DNA of 64,000 bases from Mesorhizobium loti (GTDB lineage: Bacteria; Pseudomonadota; Alphaproteobacteria; Rhizobiales; Rhizobiaceae). Below are positions 62,470-64,000 of the stretch, one piece after another. The notes under the pieces were generated by a model that saw nothing but the letters and a program-made list of their open reading frames with translations, did not search any database and was not told the origin of the DNA. The stretch covers positions 5,565,020 to 5,629,019 of the forward strand of contig AP017605.1 of assembly GCA_002356515.1 (NCBI GenBank), read 5' to 3'. How positions within the stretch are numbered: position 1 is the first letter of the stretch; each line of letters opens with the position of its first letter. The position numbers and the translations under genes were made by a program.

Positions 62470-64000
62470 GATTGCGGCGCCTTGATCTGACCCGCTACGG
62501 CAAGTTCACCAACAAGGCGATCGACTTCGGAGAGAAACCGGCTTCAGGTCCCGATCTGCATATCGTTTTCGGGCTGAATGAGGCCGGTAAGTCGACGGCG
62601 CTTTCCGCGTATCTTGATCTGCTGTTTGGCATCGAGGAGCGCAGCCGCTACAATTTCCTGCACGAGTACAGCTCGATGCGCATCGGCGGACTGCTCGAAT
62701 TCGAGGGGAGGGCACTTGCCGTTTCCCGCACCAAAAGCCGCGGCAACTCGCTGCACGATGCCGAAGGCCGGCCACTGAGCGAGATTGCCATCTCGGCGCA
62801 CCTCGCGGGCTTGTCCCGCGATGCCTACAGCAGCATGTTCTCGCTGGATGACGAGACGCTGGAAGCAGGAGGCAAGGCGATCCTTGAATCGCGTGGCGAT
62901 CTCGGTAAGCTTCTCTTCACCGCCAGCGCCGGACTCGGGCATGCCAGCGATGTCTTAGCCGCATTGGAGTCGGAGGCAGACGGGCTTCACCGAAAACAGG
63001 CCCAGACCACAGAAATCGCGCTGCTGAAGAAGCGGTTCGCGGAGCTCAAGTCACGCAAGGAGACGATCGACACCTTGGCCTCGACATTCGAGGCCCTCGA
63101 GGCGGAACGGGTGGAAGCCCAGGAGAACTATGATTGCAGCCTCGCTGAACGATCGGTGTTGTCGGCGCGACTGGCTACAATCGACCGATATGTACGCGCG
63201 GCTCCGCTCCTGGCAGAAATCAGACGCAAGGCGAGCAGATTGGCTGAGTTGCCCGACATCCCGTCACCTCCCAGAACATGGAATGGCAGCATCGCGGAAT
63301 TGATCGATCAGGACGCGGGCTTAAGAACTCGTCTTCACGCAAACACCGATGAGATCGATCGGGCGAAGGCAAAGATCCAAGCAATTGCTGTCGACGACGC
63401 TGTGCTGGCGATTTCCGAACAGGTGCGCGGACTCGCCGATCGCAAGGCCCGCTATGTGTCCGCGGCCATGGATTTGCCGACCCGCAAGATGGAAGTTCAG
63501 ATGCTTGACCAAGTCGTGGCGAACTGTCTCGCCGCGCTCGGAAGAGCGGCCGAACAGGATCCGTCCCGACTCATCCTCCCAGCCTTTGTGGTCGGCACGC
63601 TTCGCAACATGGTTGAGCAACGCTCCGGCATCACGACGAGCTTGCGGATGGCCCGCGATGAGGCCGCTGCCGCGCTCGACGGGCTCAATGCTGCGCGAGG
63701 TCGCGTTGGCGAGGAGAGGGCGGTGCCCGAGCCCGCAAGAGCCAGGTTGATGGCAGCGGTGTCGGAGGCGAAGGCCAGTAGCCACACACGGGAGATAAGA
63801 GAGGCGCGCGCCTTGGAGGATGAGCGCCAAACAAAGCAGGTGGAAGCGATGCGGCGCCTCCAGCCGTGGTCCGGAGATGCGGACGCACTTTCGAAAATAT
63901 CGGTTCCGCCACCGACGCAGATGGCTGCATGGAAAGCACTGGCCGCGGATCTTCAAAGGGACAAGGCAGTCTTCTCCGAGCGACTGGCTGAGCATGAACA
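62466..64000 (+). CDS. YhaN/SbcC-like AAA ATPase, 5' part
   Basis: Starts at ATG 62466, overlapping the phosphoesterase gene, and stays open to the window end (511 codons seen). RecF/SMC-like N-terminus: RLRRLDLTRYGKFTNKAIDF, Walker A FGLNEAGKSTALSAYLDLLF (36-44), then MFSLDDETLEAGGKAILESR GDLGKLLF, the YhaN signature. From about residue 155 on, long Glu/Lys/Arg-rich helices predict a coiled coil. Walker B and signature motifs lie beyond the window. Partner of the upstream phosphoesterase. Confidence 0.92.
   Translation, partial: MRLRRLDLTRYGKFTNKAIDFGEKPASGPDLHIVFGLNEAGKSTALSAYLDLLFGIEERSRYNFLHEYSSMRIGGLLEFEGRALAVSRTKSRGNSLHDAEGRPLSEIAISAHLAGLSRDAYSSMFSLDDETLEAGGKAILESRGDLGKLLFTASAGLGHASDVLAALESEADGLHRKQAQTTEIALLKKRFAELKSRKETIDTLASTFEALEAERVEAQENYDCSLAERSVLSARLATIDRYVRAAPLLAEIRRKASRLAELPDIPSPPRTWNGSIAELIDQDAGLRTRLHANTDEIDRAKAKIQAIAVDDAVLAISEQVRGLADRKARYVSAAMDLPTRKMEVQMLDQVVANCLAALGRAAEQDPSRLILPAFVVGTLRNMVEQRSGITTSLRMARDEAAAALDGLNAARGRVGEERAVPEPARARLMAAVSEAKASSHTREIREARALEDERQTKQVEAMRRLQPWSGDADALSKISVPPPTQMAAWKALAADLQRDKAVFSERLAEHE

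Noticed and set aside
1..64000. CRISPR arrays, tRNA or rRNA genes
   Set aside because: I found no regularly spaced repeats and no cloverleaf or rRNA-like sequence by reading; a short tRNA could still have been missed.

Overview
The window looks like part of a symbiosis island (an integrative and conjugative element, ICE) from a Mesorhizobium-type rhizobium. It carries a nearly complete nodulation (Nod factor) gene set with nod boxes and nodD regulators. Around it lie ICE core genes typical of Mesorhizobium symbiosis ICEs (rdfS, traF, a lytic transglycosylase, the relaxase rlxS, ardC, a ParB-like gene, DUF736, DUF2958, DUF1403 and ScpB). The Nod factor decorations predicted (N-methyl by NodS, carbamoyl by NolO, acetyl-fucose by NolL) and the separation of nodB from nodACIJ-nolO match what is known for M. 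loti. All identifications are from reading the sequence; no database search was run.

Layout. 0.3-13.5 kb: accessory genes (metE behind a cobalamin riboswitch, a cytochrome P450, OmpW, a porin, an AraC regulator beside a threonine aldolase, a GNAT acetyltransferase, an omptin protease), mixed with fragments of a Tn3-like transposase, a second P450, an IS110-type transposase and a phage-type integrase. 14-17.4 kb: ICE module ardC, frameshifted small gene, DUF2958, parB-like. 17.6-20.2 kb: a PhyH-type dioxygenase and a UbiH-type hydroxylase. 20.4-39 kb: the nod region: nodS, nodA-C-I-J-nolO, nodB, nodD-nolL-nodD, with non-symbiotic genes (a MocR regulator, a PaiB-like protein, a LysE exporter, a TIM-barrel isomerase) in between. 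39-42.5 kb: decayed genes (nifQ, rpoN, Xre and parB ends) around an MFS exporter. 43-47.2 kb: the transfer module DUF736-rdfS-traF-lytic transglycosylase-rlxS. 47.2-64 kb: a likely defence region with two ubiquitin-like conjugation operons on the minus strand, separated by DUF1403-scpB, then an operon encoding a sigma-like protein, an unknown protein and an ImmA/IrrE-UvrD fusion, and finally a divergent SbcD-like/YhaN-like pair running off the right end.

How the genes work together. NodD binds nod boxes and, in response to legume flavonoids, activates the nod transcripts. NodC makes the chitin oligomer, NodB deacetylates its end, NodA and NodS acylate and methylate that end, NolO and NolL decorate it, and NodIJ exports it. 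The nod region is full of fossil copies. At least four nodD/nod-box/nodA modules can be traced, and the present split between nodACIJ and nodB is best read as duplication of a nodABC operon followed by complementary loss: a nodB stump remains between nodA and nodC, while a nodA stump and a nodC stump flank the intact nodB. nodU, nifQ and rpoN also survive only as stumps.

The strongest candidates for an unusual system are the two neighbouring ubiquitin-like operons (each Ubl-E2-JAB-E1) and the adjoining metallopeptidase-helicase fusion with its sigma-like partner.
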